A DNA stretch of 7,476 nucleotides, taken from assembly GCA_027065935.1 (NCBI GenBank), contig JAMONI010000301.1, forward strand, positions 1 through 7,476, in the 5' to 3' direction. Shown here piece by piece: positions 1 to 6,660 of this stretch. The notes beneath the pieces were generated by a model that had not been told where the DNA came from, did no database searches, and saw only the letters and a program-made list of their open reading frames with translations. This DNA is from Flavobacteriales bacterium (GTDB taxonomy: Bacteria; Bacteroidota; Bacteroidia; Flavobacteriales; Flavobacteriaceae). The position numbers and the translations under genes are program-made. Within the stretch, counting starts at the first letter, position 1, and the number at the start of each line of letters is the position of its first letter.

Positions 1-252
1 CCCGAAGAACGGGCATGGCTTTCGGCTTATATGGACTTAGGCTTTATCGACACTTTTCGCCTGTTCGACCCGCGACCCGGACAATATACTTGGTGGAGCT
101 ACCGGGCCGGTGCCAAACAACGCAACAAAGGCTGGCGCATCGATTATCACTTGGCAAGTAAGCCTTTGAAAACCAAACTCCAACGCCACGTAATCCTCAA
201 AGATGTCAACTTCTCCGACCATGTCCCAATCTTATTGGAAATCTCGCCTTAA
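1..252 (+). CDS. xth: Exodeoxyribonuclease III, C-terminal part (5' end outside window)
   Basis: This is the last 83 codons of an exonuclease III / AP-endonuclease family protein (EEP fold), which cuts DNA at abasic sites and degrades 3' ends in base excision repair. The frame is open from base 1 and ends at TAA 250-252. Two family motifs are visible. GWRIDYHLAS (bases 130-159) corresponds to the GLRIDLLLAS stretch of E. coli ExoIII, and its Asp (142-144) matches the catalytic Asp229. FSDHVP (211-228) carries the invariant Asp-His pair, Asp258/His259 in E. coli. The preceding TWWSYR segment is also typical. About two thirds of the protein lies before the window, so the start and the other active-site residues cannot be seen. 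It is followed by an 88-base gap with a promoter and is probably transcribed separately from the next gene. The family call is firm; the symbol assumes it is the only ExoIII homologue. Confidence 0.92.
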   Translation, partial: PEERAWLSAYMDLGFIDTFRLFDPRPGQYTWWSYRAGAKQRNKGWRIDYHLASKPLKTKLQRHVILKDVNFSDHVPILLEISP

Positions 253-282
253 ACCGTTTTAAACCATTGAAAATCAACTCAA

Positions 283-313
283 TTGCATTATACTTGTATT
301 TTTCGTAACTTTG
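283..313 (+). promoter_or_regulatory. Bacteroidota-type promoter for the GT5-like/DUF4270 unit
   Basis: TAACTTTG at 306-313 matches the Bacteroidota -7 consensus TAnnTTTG in every fixed position. A TTG at 283-285 lies 20 bases upstream, where the -33 TTTG element is expected (three of four bases). Transcription would start at about 318-322, giving a leader of roughly 20 bases before the ATG at 341. The surroundings are AT-rich. I see no convincing terminator for the upstream xth gene in this gap. Confidence 0.65.
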
Positions 314-340
314 TGTCATCATTCTTGATGGCCTGTTTTT

Positions 341-1159
341 ATGAAAAACAAGAGATTTTTAATTGCTTCCACCGGATTTGTGCCCTATTTGGATTACGCA
401 CCTTTTACCGAATTGGCATTCCGGTTGGCCAAAAGTATCGTTTCCGCAGGCGGTCAAGTGCGTATGATGATGCCCCGGTTCGGCGTAATCAGCGAACGCC
501 GTTTACAACTCCACGAAGTCATTCGCCTTTCCGGAACCAACATCGTAGTGGATGACGAAGATATCCCCCTCATCATCAAGGTAGCTTCCATCCCCAAAGA
601 AAGAATGCAAGTCTATTTTATCGACAGCATGGAAAGTTTTCATCAAAAACTCGTCTTTAAAGAAGAAGACGGAAGCTTACGAAAGGACTTGACCGATTTC
701 ATGATATTCTTCGCCAAAAGCGTGGTGGAAACTTCCAAAAAACTCAATTGGGATGCCGATTACATCATCAACATGGGTTGGTTTACGGCATTCCTGCCCC
801 TGTACCTGAAAACCTATTACGCCCACGAACCACTGTTCGAAAAGAGCCAGTTAATCCGTTTCTTGGTCAAAGACGAAGAATTCGAAGGACCGTTGCCCGG
901 CAATTTGGAAAAAAAATTCCGGTTCGACGAAATAAACGAAGAAAAATACCGTTATTACTTACCGCCCGAACCGGTAAATCTGGAAAAAGGCGCCGCCGAA
1001 ATGTCCGATATGCTGATGACGGGAGACGAAGATTTATCGGACGAACTTAAAGACATCTTTAACCGGTACCCCAAAATCAAAGGAAAAGTAACCTTATCCA
1101 TACTCGAAGAGAACCCCCAACTGTTTATCGACCTATTAAAACAATTTCAAGTTCATTAA
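341..1159 (+). CDS. Glycogen/starch synthase N-terminal-domain-like protein (GT5-like, truncated family)
   Basis: A 272-residue protein that resembles only the N-terminal Rossmann half of GT5 glycogen/starch synthases, which are usually about 480 residues. The opening RFLIASTGFVPYLDYAPF (residues 5-22) has the place of the KILFVSSE-(V/I)-P-KTGG segment, but the KTGG loop that binds ADP-glucose is missing. MMMPRFGVI (42-50) matches the conserved LPRYG segment. IINMGWFTAFLPLYLKTYY (142-160) matches the HGW/HDW...LVPLYLK segment, with Met in place of the usual His. There is no C-terminal nucleotide-binding domain and the acidic tail (about 220-272) is unlike GT5, so it is unlikely to make glycogen. 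ERRLQLHEVIRLSG (52-65) and the following stretch to VYFID (91-95) are strongly conserved in Bacteroidota relatives as I remember them, which suggests a structural or regulatory role. ATG 341 is chosen because it follows the promoter closely and gives the expected N-terminus. It sits 15 bases before the DUF4270 gene, so the two are probably co-transcribed. Databases would often label it 'glycogen synthase'; I regard the function as unknown. Confidence 0.8.
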   Translation: MKNKRFLIASTGFVPYLDYAPFTELAFRLAKSIVSAGGQVRMMMPRFGVISERRLQLHEVIRLSGTNIVVDDEDIPLIIKVASIPKERMQVYFIDSMESFHQKLVFKEEDGSLRKDLTDFMIFFAKSVVETSKKLNWDADYIINMGWFTAFLPLYLKTYYAHEPLFEKSQLIRFLVKDEEFEGPLPGNLEKKFRFDEINEEKYRYYLPPEPVNLEKGAAEMSDMLMTGDEDLSDELKDIFNRYPKIKGKVTLSILEENPQLFIDLLKQFQVH

Positions 1160-1174
1160 ACGCAAACAAAACGT

Positions 1175-2740
1175 ATGAAAAAAATCATCATAAGCTTTGC
1201 CGGACTATTACTCGTAATAACCGGTTGTAAAAAAGAATTTACCGAAGCCGGATTCGACACCGTCAAAAAAGAAAATTACCAATTCAAAGAATACATCGCA
1301 CACACCAAAACATACAGCCAACCGGTCGATAAGGTTTTTTCGCAAAACCTGCCTGTCAACAGTTTTGGCATTTACCGCAACCCCGCTTTCGGCATTTCCG
1401 CTGCCGACTTGCTTATTCAGTTTAACAACTCCACGGATTTCAATTCCATCAACTTCCGTAATGCCGATTCCATCCTCTTCGTCGAACTCCGCATCCCCTA
1501 CCACGCCACCAAAAACGAAGAACTCAGCACCGACACCGACCCCGTATATGACTTGGATAGCGTGTTCGGCGACAACCCCTTCAAAGTAAAAGCCTTCGAA
1601 TCGAATTATTACCTGTTCCCCTACGATCCCTATAACAATCTGACCGAAACCCGCATATTTTATTCCGACTTCGACTTTATGGCCCACACGGGCGACCTGC
1701 TATACGAAGACAACCAGTTTTTCGTCAGTTCCGATTACCTGATCGATACCTTAAGAACCGCCTCGGGTTACGATTTTAATGCCGACGACGTCAAACCCGG
1801 CATATCCAACGACACCTTACCGCCCCACTTTGTCCTCCCCCTCGACACCACCTACTTCCGGCAACATTTCTTCGACAAAGCCGGAATGCCCGTCCTTACC
1901 GACAACGAACTCTTCAAAAACCACTTTCGAGGCATTTACATCCACGCCGAAGCCCTCAACAACGACGGAAGTTTCATCCTGTTCAAACCCGGAATCCAAT
2001 TGGTAATCGCTTACCGCTACCTGTTTATGAACCCCAACGGCACCCCCAACGACCCCACCGACGACTATCCCGACCATGCCTATGAAAAAATCATACTCAA
2101 CCCCGCTACGGTCATCAACCTCTACCGGAACGACTTTTATCCTTACATAACCCAACAACTCAACGCTCCCGACACCAATAACGGCGAAGAAAAGATATTC
2201 GTCAAAGGACAAGCCGGCGCCCAAGGCACCATCGAACTGTTCAACCCCACCGAACTGTATGAATTGAGAAACAACAATTGGCTCATCAATCAAGCCAACA
2301 TTCGATTTTACGTGGATGAAAACGAAATGGCCGGTATCGATACAACCGAATATCCCAAACAACTATACCTTTACAAATTCGAATCCGGACGACCGCCCAT
2401 ATCCGACCTTTCCACCCGATGGGAAACGGGTGAAACCTTGGATCCCAACCTCGTATTATCCGTGTACAACGGACGATTGGAAAAAGACAACGAATCGGGA
2501 AAATATTTCTACGAATTCAACATCACCCGGCACGTCAAAGAAGTCCTTAGAAAAGATTCGTCCAATGTCAAACTGCATCTCAAGGTAATGAGCGGAACTG
2601 TCTTCGACTTCATTCAAAATCCCAATCCTTACAAAAATGCCGATGCCTACGCGCCCTACGGCATAGTCTTGCAAGGCAATCAAGCTGCAGCCAATCCCGT
2701 CGAACTGCGCATTTATTATACCGAACCCGAAGAAGACTGA
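1175..2740 (+). CDS. DUF4270 family lipoprotein
   Basis: A 521-residue predicted lipoprotein. The N-terminus has a short Lys-rich start, a hydrophobic core and a lipobox VITGC (residues 14-18), so the mature protein would begin at Cys18 after LspA cleavage. The next residues are KKE; a charged stretch after the Cys is reminiscent of Bacteroidota surface-export signals, but it is Lys-first, so surface exposure is only possible. DUF4270 features are the Gly-x-Tyr-x-x-Pro-x-Phe-Gly segment GIYRNPAFG (65-73), ADSILFVELRIPY (97-109), FRGIYIHAE (251-259), the Gly-rich GQAGAQGTIEL (345-355) and INQANIRFYVDE (371-382), plus many short beta-type stretches. An Asp/Asn/Pro/Thr-rich loop lies at 286-300. 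The family is largely restricted to Bacteroidota and has no biochemical function known to me. The coding strand is unusually rich in C over G. The start fits the signal peptide exactly. The gene is second in a unit with the GT5-like gene, and a terminator-like hairpin follows at 2775-2799. Confidence 0.86.
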   Translation: MKKIIISFAGLLLVITGCKKEFTEAGFDTVKKENYQFKEYIAHTKTYSQPVDKVFSQNLPVNSFGIYRNPAFGISAADLLIQFNNSTDFNSINFRNADSILFVELRIPYHATKNEELSTDTDPVYDLDSVFGDNPFKVKAFESNYYLFPYDPYNNLTETRIFYSDFDFMAHTGDLLYEDNQFFVSSDYLIDTLRTASGYDFNADDVKPGISNDTLPPHFVLPLDTTYFRQHFFDKAGMPVLTDNELFKNHFRGIYIHAEALNNDGSFILFKPGIQLVIAYRYLFMNPNGTPNDPTDDYPDHAYEKIILNPATVINLYRNDFYPYITQQLNAPDTNNGEEKIFVKGQAGAQGTIELFNPTELYELRNNNWLINQANIRFYVDENEMAGIDTTEYPKQLYLYKFESGRPPISDLSTRWETGETLDPNLVLSVYNGRLEKDNESGKYFYEFNITRHVKEVLRKDSSNVKLHLKVMSGTVFDFIQNPNPYKNADAYAPYGIVLQGNQAAANPVELRIYYTEPEED

Positions 2741-2763
2741 TTCACACCCCCATTCCTTCCCGT

Positions 2764-2790
2764 ATGCATAGCTTTCCAATGGCTTTGCAT
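2764..2790 (+). other. Alternative stem competing with the terminator hairpin
   Basis: ATGCATAGC (2764-2772) can pair with GCTTTGCAT (2782-2790) at eight of nine positions (one T-T mismatch at 2769/2785), with a 9-base loop. It uses the loop and part of the 3' arm of the terminator hairpin, so the two folds exclude each other. This could be an attenuator-like switch or a chance result in an AT-rich gap. It would act only on RNA read through from the DUF4270 gene, because the ileS promoter starts transcription further on. Confidence 0.25.
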
Positions 2791-2799
2791 TGGATTTTT
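2775..2799 (+). terminator. Terminator-like hairpin after the DUF4270 gene
   Basis: TCCAATG (2775-2781) and CATTGGA (2788-2794) form a perfect 7-bp stem around the 6-base loop GCTTTG, followed at once by five T (2795-2799). That is the shape of an intrinsic terminator, located 35 bases after the DUF4270 stop. The stem has only three G-C pairs, so it may be weak. Its loop contains the TTTG used as the -33 element of the ileS promoter. Confidence 0.5.
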
Positions 2800-2812
2800 A
2801 TTCGTATTTTTG
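2784..2812 (+). promoter_or_regulatory. Bacteroidota-type promoter for the ileS operon
   Basis: TTTG at 2784-2787 and TATTTTTG at 2805-2812 match the -33 TTTG and -7 TAnnTTTG consensus fully, with a 17-base spacer. Transcription would start near 2817-2821, about 30 bases before the ATG at 2849. The -7 element contains the TTG at 2810, which makes that in-frame codon an implausible start for ileS. Confidence 0.7.
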
Positions 2813-2848
2813 TCCGACTTAAACAAAGATTTCGAGCCGTTTAGCATT

Positions 2849-5800
2849 ATGAAAAAAAAATTCAACACATACAAAAAACTCGACCTGACCCGAATCGCTC
2901 GCGACATCAACCGCTTTTGGGAAGAAAATCGAATCTTTGAAAAAAGCATCACATCACGTCCCGAAGCCAAAACTTTTGTTTTTTATGAAGGCCCGCCTTC
3001 GGCCAACGGCAAACCCGGCATTCACCACGTATTGGGCAGAACCGTCAAAGACCTGTTTAACCGCTACAAAACCATGCAAGGCTATCGCGTTCCGCGCAAA
3101 GCGGGCTGGGACACGCACGGACTTCCCGTAGAACTCGGCGTGGAAAAAGAACTGGGCATCACCAAAGAAGATATCGGAAAAAAAATCTCCGTCGAAGCAT
3201 ATAACGAAGCATGCCGAAAAAGCGTAATGCGCTACACCGGCGAATGGACCGAACTCACCAAACTCATGGGATACTGGGTGGATTTGGATAACCCTTATAT
3301 TACCTACAAAACCAAATACATCGAATCCGTTTGGTGGTTGCTAAAACAAATTTACAACAAAGGATTGCTCTACAAAGGATACACCATCCAACCCTATTCT
3401 CCCAAAGCCGGAACGGCCCTCAGTACTCACGAACTGAACCTGCCCGGATGCTATCGTGACATCTCGGACAACACCGTCGTCGCCCAATTCAAAGTCATCA
3501 AAGAAAATTTACCCGGATTCCTTCAAAACATCAAAGACGACATTTACATTTTAGCTTGGACGACAACCCCTTGGACACTGCCTTCCAACACGGCACTCGC
3601 CGTAGGCGAAAATATCGATTATGTCCTGGTGGAAACTTTCAATCCTTTCACCCACAAACACCAATTTGTCATCTTGGCCCGGGACTTATTGAAAGACATT
3701 TTCGACGAAAAACGGTTCTACGAAGTAGATAACGAAAAAGCACTGACGCAATACGAACCCGGCGCCGACAAAATTCCTTATCTGGTGCTAACCACTTTCA
3801 AAGGCAAAGAACTCATCGGCATTAGATACGAACAATTAATCCCTTATGCCCGCCCCTATAAAGATGCCGACAAAGCCTTTCGCGTGATTTCCGGCGATTT
3901 CGTCACCACCGACAGCGGAACGGGAATCGTTCACATCGCCCCCACCTTCGGACAAGACGACGCCAAAGCCGCCGAAAAATTCGGAGTGCCTCCCATGTTG
4001 GTATTAGACGAAAACGGCAACCCCGTACCTTTGGTGGACCTGCAAGGACGCTTTCGGCCCGAAATGCGCGAATGGGCGGGAAAATATGTACGCGAAGAAT
4101 ACTATACGAACGAAAAAAACGAAGGACGACCCGTTAACGTCGAAATCATCATTAAGCTCAAAGAAGAAAACAAAGCCTTTAAGACCGGAAAATACAAACA
4201 CAGTTATCCGCACTGCTGGCGCACCGATAAGCCGATTTTGTACTACCCTATGGATTCGTGGTTTATCAAAATTCCGCAAGTGCGCGACCGTATGGTGGAA
4301 CTGAACCGTAACATCAACTGGAAACCCCAATTCACCGGTGAAGGCCGTTTTGCCAACTGGCTGGCCGAAGCCAAAGACTGGAACCTGTCCCGCTCACGTT
4401 TTTGGGGCATACCCCTGCCCGTTTGGCGCACCGAAGACGGTAAAGAAGAAAAAATCATCGGCTCCGTAGCGGAATTAAAAGAAGAAATCAAAAAAGCCGT
4501 AAACGCCGGCATCATGAACGAAGACCCGCTCAAAAATTTCGATCCTGCCGACATGAGCGACAAAAACTACGACGCCGTAGATTTACACAAACATATCGTG
4601 GATAAAATAATTTTGGTATCCGATACCGGAAAACCTATGTACAGAGAACCCGACCTGATAGACGTGTGGTTCGATTCGGGCGCCATGCCTTACGCCCAAT
4701 GGCACTATCCTTTTGAAAATAAAGACCTCATCGACCGGGGAAAATTTTATCCCGCCGATTTTATCGCCGAAGGTGTGGACCAAACCCGAGGTTGGTTTTA
4801 CACACTCCACGCCATCGCCACCATGGTGTTCGATTCGGTAGCTTATAAAAACGTCATTTCCAACGGCCTCGTACTCGATGCCAAAGGCCAAAAAATGTCC
4901 AAACGGCTGGGCAACACCGTGGACCCGTTCCAAGCACTCAACGAATACGGCCCCGATACCATCCGGTGGTATATGATTTGGAACAGCAACCCCTGGGACA
5001 ACCTCAAATTCGACTTTAAAGTCGTCAAAGAAGTATTGCAAAAATTCTTCGGCACCTTGTATAATACCTACGCCTTTTTTGCCCTTTATGCCAATCTGGA
5101 CGATTTCAATTACTCCGAAGAAGACATTCCTTACGGCGAACGCCCCGAGCTGGATCGTTGGATTTTGTCGGGAATGCACTCGCTGGTCAAAAAAGTCAAT
5201 GCATATCTGGACGATTACGAACCTACCAAAGCGGCTAAAGCCATACACACTTTCGTCATCGACGACTTGAGCAATTGGTATGTCCGACTGAGCCGGCGCC
5301 GGTTCTGGAAAGGCGAATACGGAAAAGATAAAATATCGGCTTACCAAACACTTTACACATTGCTTGAAACCATAGCCAAGCTTATCGCCCCCTTGGCGCC
5401 GTTCTATGCCGAAAGGCTTTGGAAAGACCTTAACGGGGTTACCGGCAAAGAACAGCTCGAATCCGTACACTTGACCGCATTCCCCCAAGCCGACGAATCG
5501 CAAATCGATTTGGATTTGGAACGTCGGATGCGCATGGCACAGCAAATTACCTCATTGGCCCTATCCATTCGTAAGAAAGAAAAAATCAAAGTGCGTCAAC
5601 CTTTGCAAAAAATCATGGTGCCCGCTCTCACCGAACAAGCCCGGCGCGACTTGGCACGCGTTAAGGATATAATCCTTTCCGAAATCAACGTCAAAGAAAT
5701 GCAAATCTTGGACGAAAATTCCGACGTATTGGTCAAATCGGCCAAGCCCGACTTCAAAAAATTAGGCCCCAAATTCGGCAAAAAAATGCGCTTCGTCAAT

Positions 5801-6271
5801 CAAGCCGTGCAAAACCTGACACAAGAACAAATCAAAAACCTGGAAAAAGGCCTTGCCATCGAAATAGAACTGCATACCGGTGAAGAAAAAGAAACCGTTA
5901 CCCTCTTGCCCGACGAAGTAATCATCAACGCCAAGGAAATCAAAGGATGGAAAATTGCATCGGAAGGAGGCAACACCATCGCTCTGGACATCACCCTAAC
6001 CCCCGAATTAATAAAAGAAGGCATAGCGCGAGAAATGGTAAACCGAATCCAAAATCTGCGCAAAGCCAACAACTTGGAAGTCACCGACCGAATTCGTATT
6101 TTTATCGCCGGTAACGAAAAAATTAACGATGCGGTTCGTGAAAAAAAATCGTACATCGCCGCCGAAACCCTGGCCGATGATATCGTATTGACGGATGTAA
6201 ACCGCCTGAACGAAGCGGATGAAACGGACATTAACGGAACATTAATCAAAATAAAAATCGAGAAATCTTAA
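2849..6271 (+). CDS. ileS: Isoleucyl-tRNA synthetase, IleS2 (eukaryotic-like) type
   Basis: A 1140-residue class I aminoacyl-tRNA synthetase that charges tRNA-Ile with isoleucine in the cytoplasm. The HIGH signature appears as GIHH (residues 57-60) within GPPSANGKPGIHHV (48-61), with Gly in place of the first His. The KMSKS loop is KMSKR (682-686). The CP1 editing domain, which hydrolyses Val-tRNA-Ile, is marked by WTTTPWTLPSN (237-247) and GTGIVHIAPTFGQDD (357-371). SRSRFWGIPLPVW (514-526) and DVWFDSG (605-611) return to the catalytic core, and the anticodon-binding domain starts near DRWIL (769-773). The C-terminus has no CxxC zinc finger; only three Cys occur (122, 201, 456). With KMSKR, this marks the IleS2 clade, whose members are often little affected by mupirocin (family knowledge). 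The length is as expected. The open frame extends upstream to a TTG at 2810, but that codon lies in the promoter, and ATG 2849 gives the usual MKKKFNTYKKLDL start. It leads a likely operon with the two genes downstream. Confidence 0.97.
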   Translation: MKKKFNTYKKLDLTRIARDINRFWEENRIFEKSITSRPEAKTFVFYEGPPSANGKPGIHHVLGRTVKDLFNRYKTMQGYRVPRKAGWDTHGLPVELGVEKELGITKEDIGKKISVEAYNEACRKSVMRYTGEWTELTKLMGYWVDLDNPYITYKTKYIESVWWLLKQIYNKGLLYKGYTIQPYSPKAGTALSTHELNLPGCYRDISDNTVVAQFKVIKENLPGFLQNIKDDIYILAWTTTPWTLPSNTALAVGENIDYVLVETFNPFTHKHQFVILARDLLKDIFDEKRFYEVDNEKALTQYEPGADKIPYLVLTTFKGKELIGIRYEQLIPYARPYKDADKAFRVISGDFVTTDSGTGIVHIAPTFGQDDAKAAEKFGVPPMLVLDENGNPVPLVDLQGRFRPEMREWAGKYVREEYYTNEKNEGRPVNVEIIIKLKEENKAFKTGKYKHSYPHCWRTDKPILYYPMDSWFIKIPQVRDRMVELNRNINWKPQFTGEGRFANWLAEAKDWNLSRSRFWGIPLPVWRTEDGKEEKIIGSVAELKEEIKKAVNAGIMNEDPLKNFDPADMSDKNYDAVDLHKHIVDKIILVSDTGKPMYREPDLIDVWFDSGAMPYAQWHYPFENKDLIDRGKFYPADFIAEGVDQTRGWFYTLHAIATMVFDSVAYKNVISNGLVLDAKGQKMSKRLGNTVDPFQALNEYGPDTIRWYMIWNSNPWDNLKFDFKVVKEVLQKFFGTLYNTYAFFALYANLDDFNYSEEDIPYGERPELDRWILSGMHSLVKKVNAYLDDYEPTKAAKAIHTFVIDDLSNWYVRLSRRRFWKGEYGKDKISAYQTLYTLLETIAKLIAPLAPFYAERLWKDLNGVTGKEQLESVHLTAFPQADESQIDLDLERRMRMAQQITSLALSIRKKEKIKVRQPLQKIMVPALTEQARRDLARVKDIILSEINVKEMQILDENSDVLVKSAKPDFKKLGPKFGKKMRFVNQAVQNLTQEQIKNLEKGLAIEIELHTGEEKETVTLLPDEVIINAKEIKGWKIASEGGNTIALDITLTPELIKEGIAREMVNRIQNLRKANNLEVTDRIRIFIAGNEKINDAVREKKSYIAAETLADDIVLTDVNRLNEADETDINGTLIKIKIEKS

Positions 6272-6283
6272 AACTTAAAAATT

Positions 6284-6658
6284 ATGGCCGACGACAAAAA
6301 AAAGATTAGGTACTCCGACGAAGAACTGGAAGAATTCCGACAAATTATTCTCGAAAAATTGGAAAGAACCGAACAGGACCTGAAAACCCTGCGGGATTTG
6401 TTGGAGTCAAACGATATTTCTCAAACAAAAATTTTGTCGTTTGAAGACAGTGCTTATACCTACCAGCATGACAATACCATGCGGATGATCGCCCGCTTGG
6501 AGAAATTTAAAAACGACCTGAACCGAGCGCTTATCCGTATCGAAAACAAAACATACGGCATTTGTAGAGAAACCGGAAAACTCATCAGCAAACAGCGCCT
6601 GCGTGCCGTACCGCACGCCACCTTGAGCATCGAAGCCAAAAAAAACCGTAACAAATAA
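6284..6658 (+). CDS. DksA/TraR family protein with degenerate zinc finger
   Basis: A 124-residue protein of the DksA/TraR family, whose members bind in the RNA polymerase secondary channel and alter transcription initiation, often together with (p)ppGpp. Residues about 11-43 and 62-88 are charged heptad-like helices that can form the DksA coiled coil. Between them FEDSAY (53-58) holds an Asp-x-Ala (Asp55, Ala57) near the expected place of the DksA tip residues Asp74/Ala76, one residue off by count from the Cys. The C-terminal globular part YGICRETGKLISKQRLRAVP (91-110) aligns well with DksA YGYCESCG...RRLEARP. Of the four zinc Cys in E. coli DksA (114, 117, 135, 138), only the first is kept (Cys94); the others align with Thr97, Ser115 and Ala118. 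Zinc binding of the classical kind is therefore unlikely. I recall this form as usual in Bacteroidota. It lies 12 bases after ileS and 2 bases before lspA. The family is clear; action on RNA polymerase is inferred. Confidence 0.88.
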   Translation: MADDKKKIRYSDEELEEFRQIILEKLERTEQDLKTLRDLLESNDISQTKILSFEDSAYTYQHDNTMRMIARLEKFKNDLNRALIRIENKTYGICRETGKLISKQRLRAVPHATLSIEAKKNRNK

Positions 6659-6660
6659 TC

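Noticed and set aside
249..265. Short direct repeat TTAAACC at 249-255 and 259-265
   Set aside because: Seven AT-rich bases twice in 17 can occur by chance and partly include the stop codon; no further copies seen.
266..283. Inverted repeat ATTGA / TCAAT after xth
   Set aside because: Only 5 AT-rich base pairs with an 8-base loop and no T-run; too weak to call a terminator.
283..555. 90-residue + strand frame overlapping the promoter and the GT5-like gene
   Set aside because: It starts inside the promoter and would replace a recognisable protein by an Arg-rich sequence in another frame.
1208..1687. 159-residue open frame on the - strand inside the DUF4270 gene
   Set aside because: Same antisense effect of biased codons; no recognisable domain, and it covers the signal peptide region of the real gene.
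1817..2362. 181-residue open frame on the - strand inside the DUF4270 gene
   Set aside because: Its Gly/Val-rich translation is what C-rich Asn/Asp/Pro/Thr codons give when read backwards. No promoter or start signal supports it.
2741..2848. T-box-like leader in front of ileS
   Set aside because: T-boxes belong mainly to Firmicutes and relatives; the promoter leaves only about 30 bases of leader, too short, and I see no T-box consensus.
4583..5545. 320-residue open frame on the - strand inside ileS
   Set aside because: It lies fully within ileS, whose protein is recognisable throughout. The antisense translation has no known motif and its openness follows from the codon usage of the sense gene.
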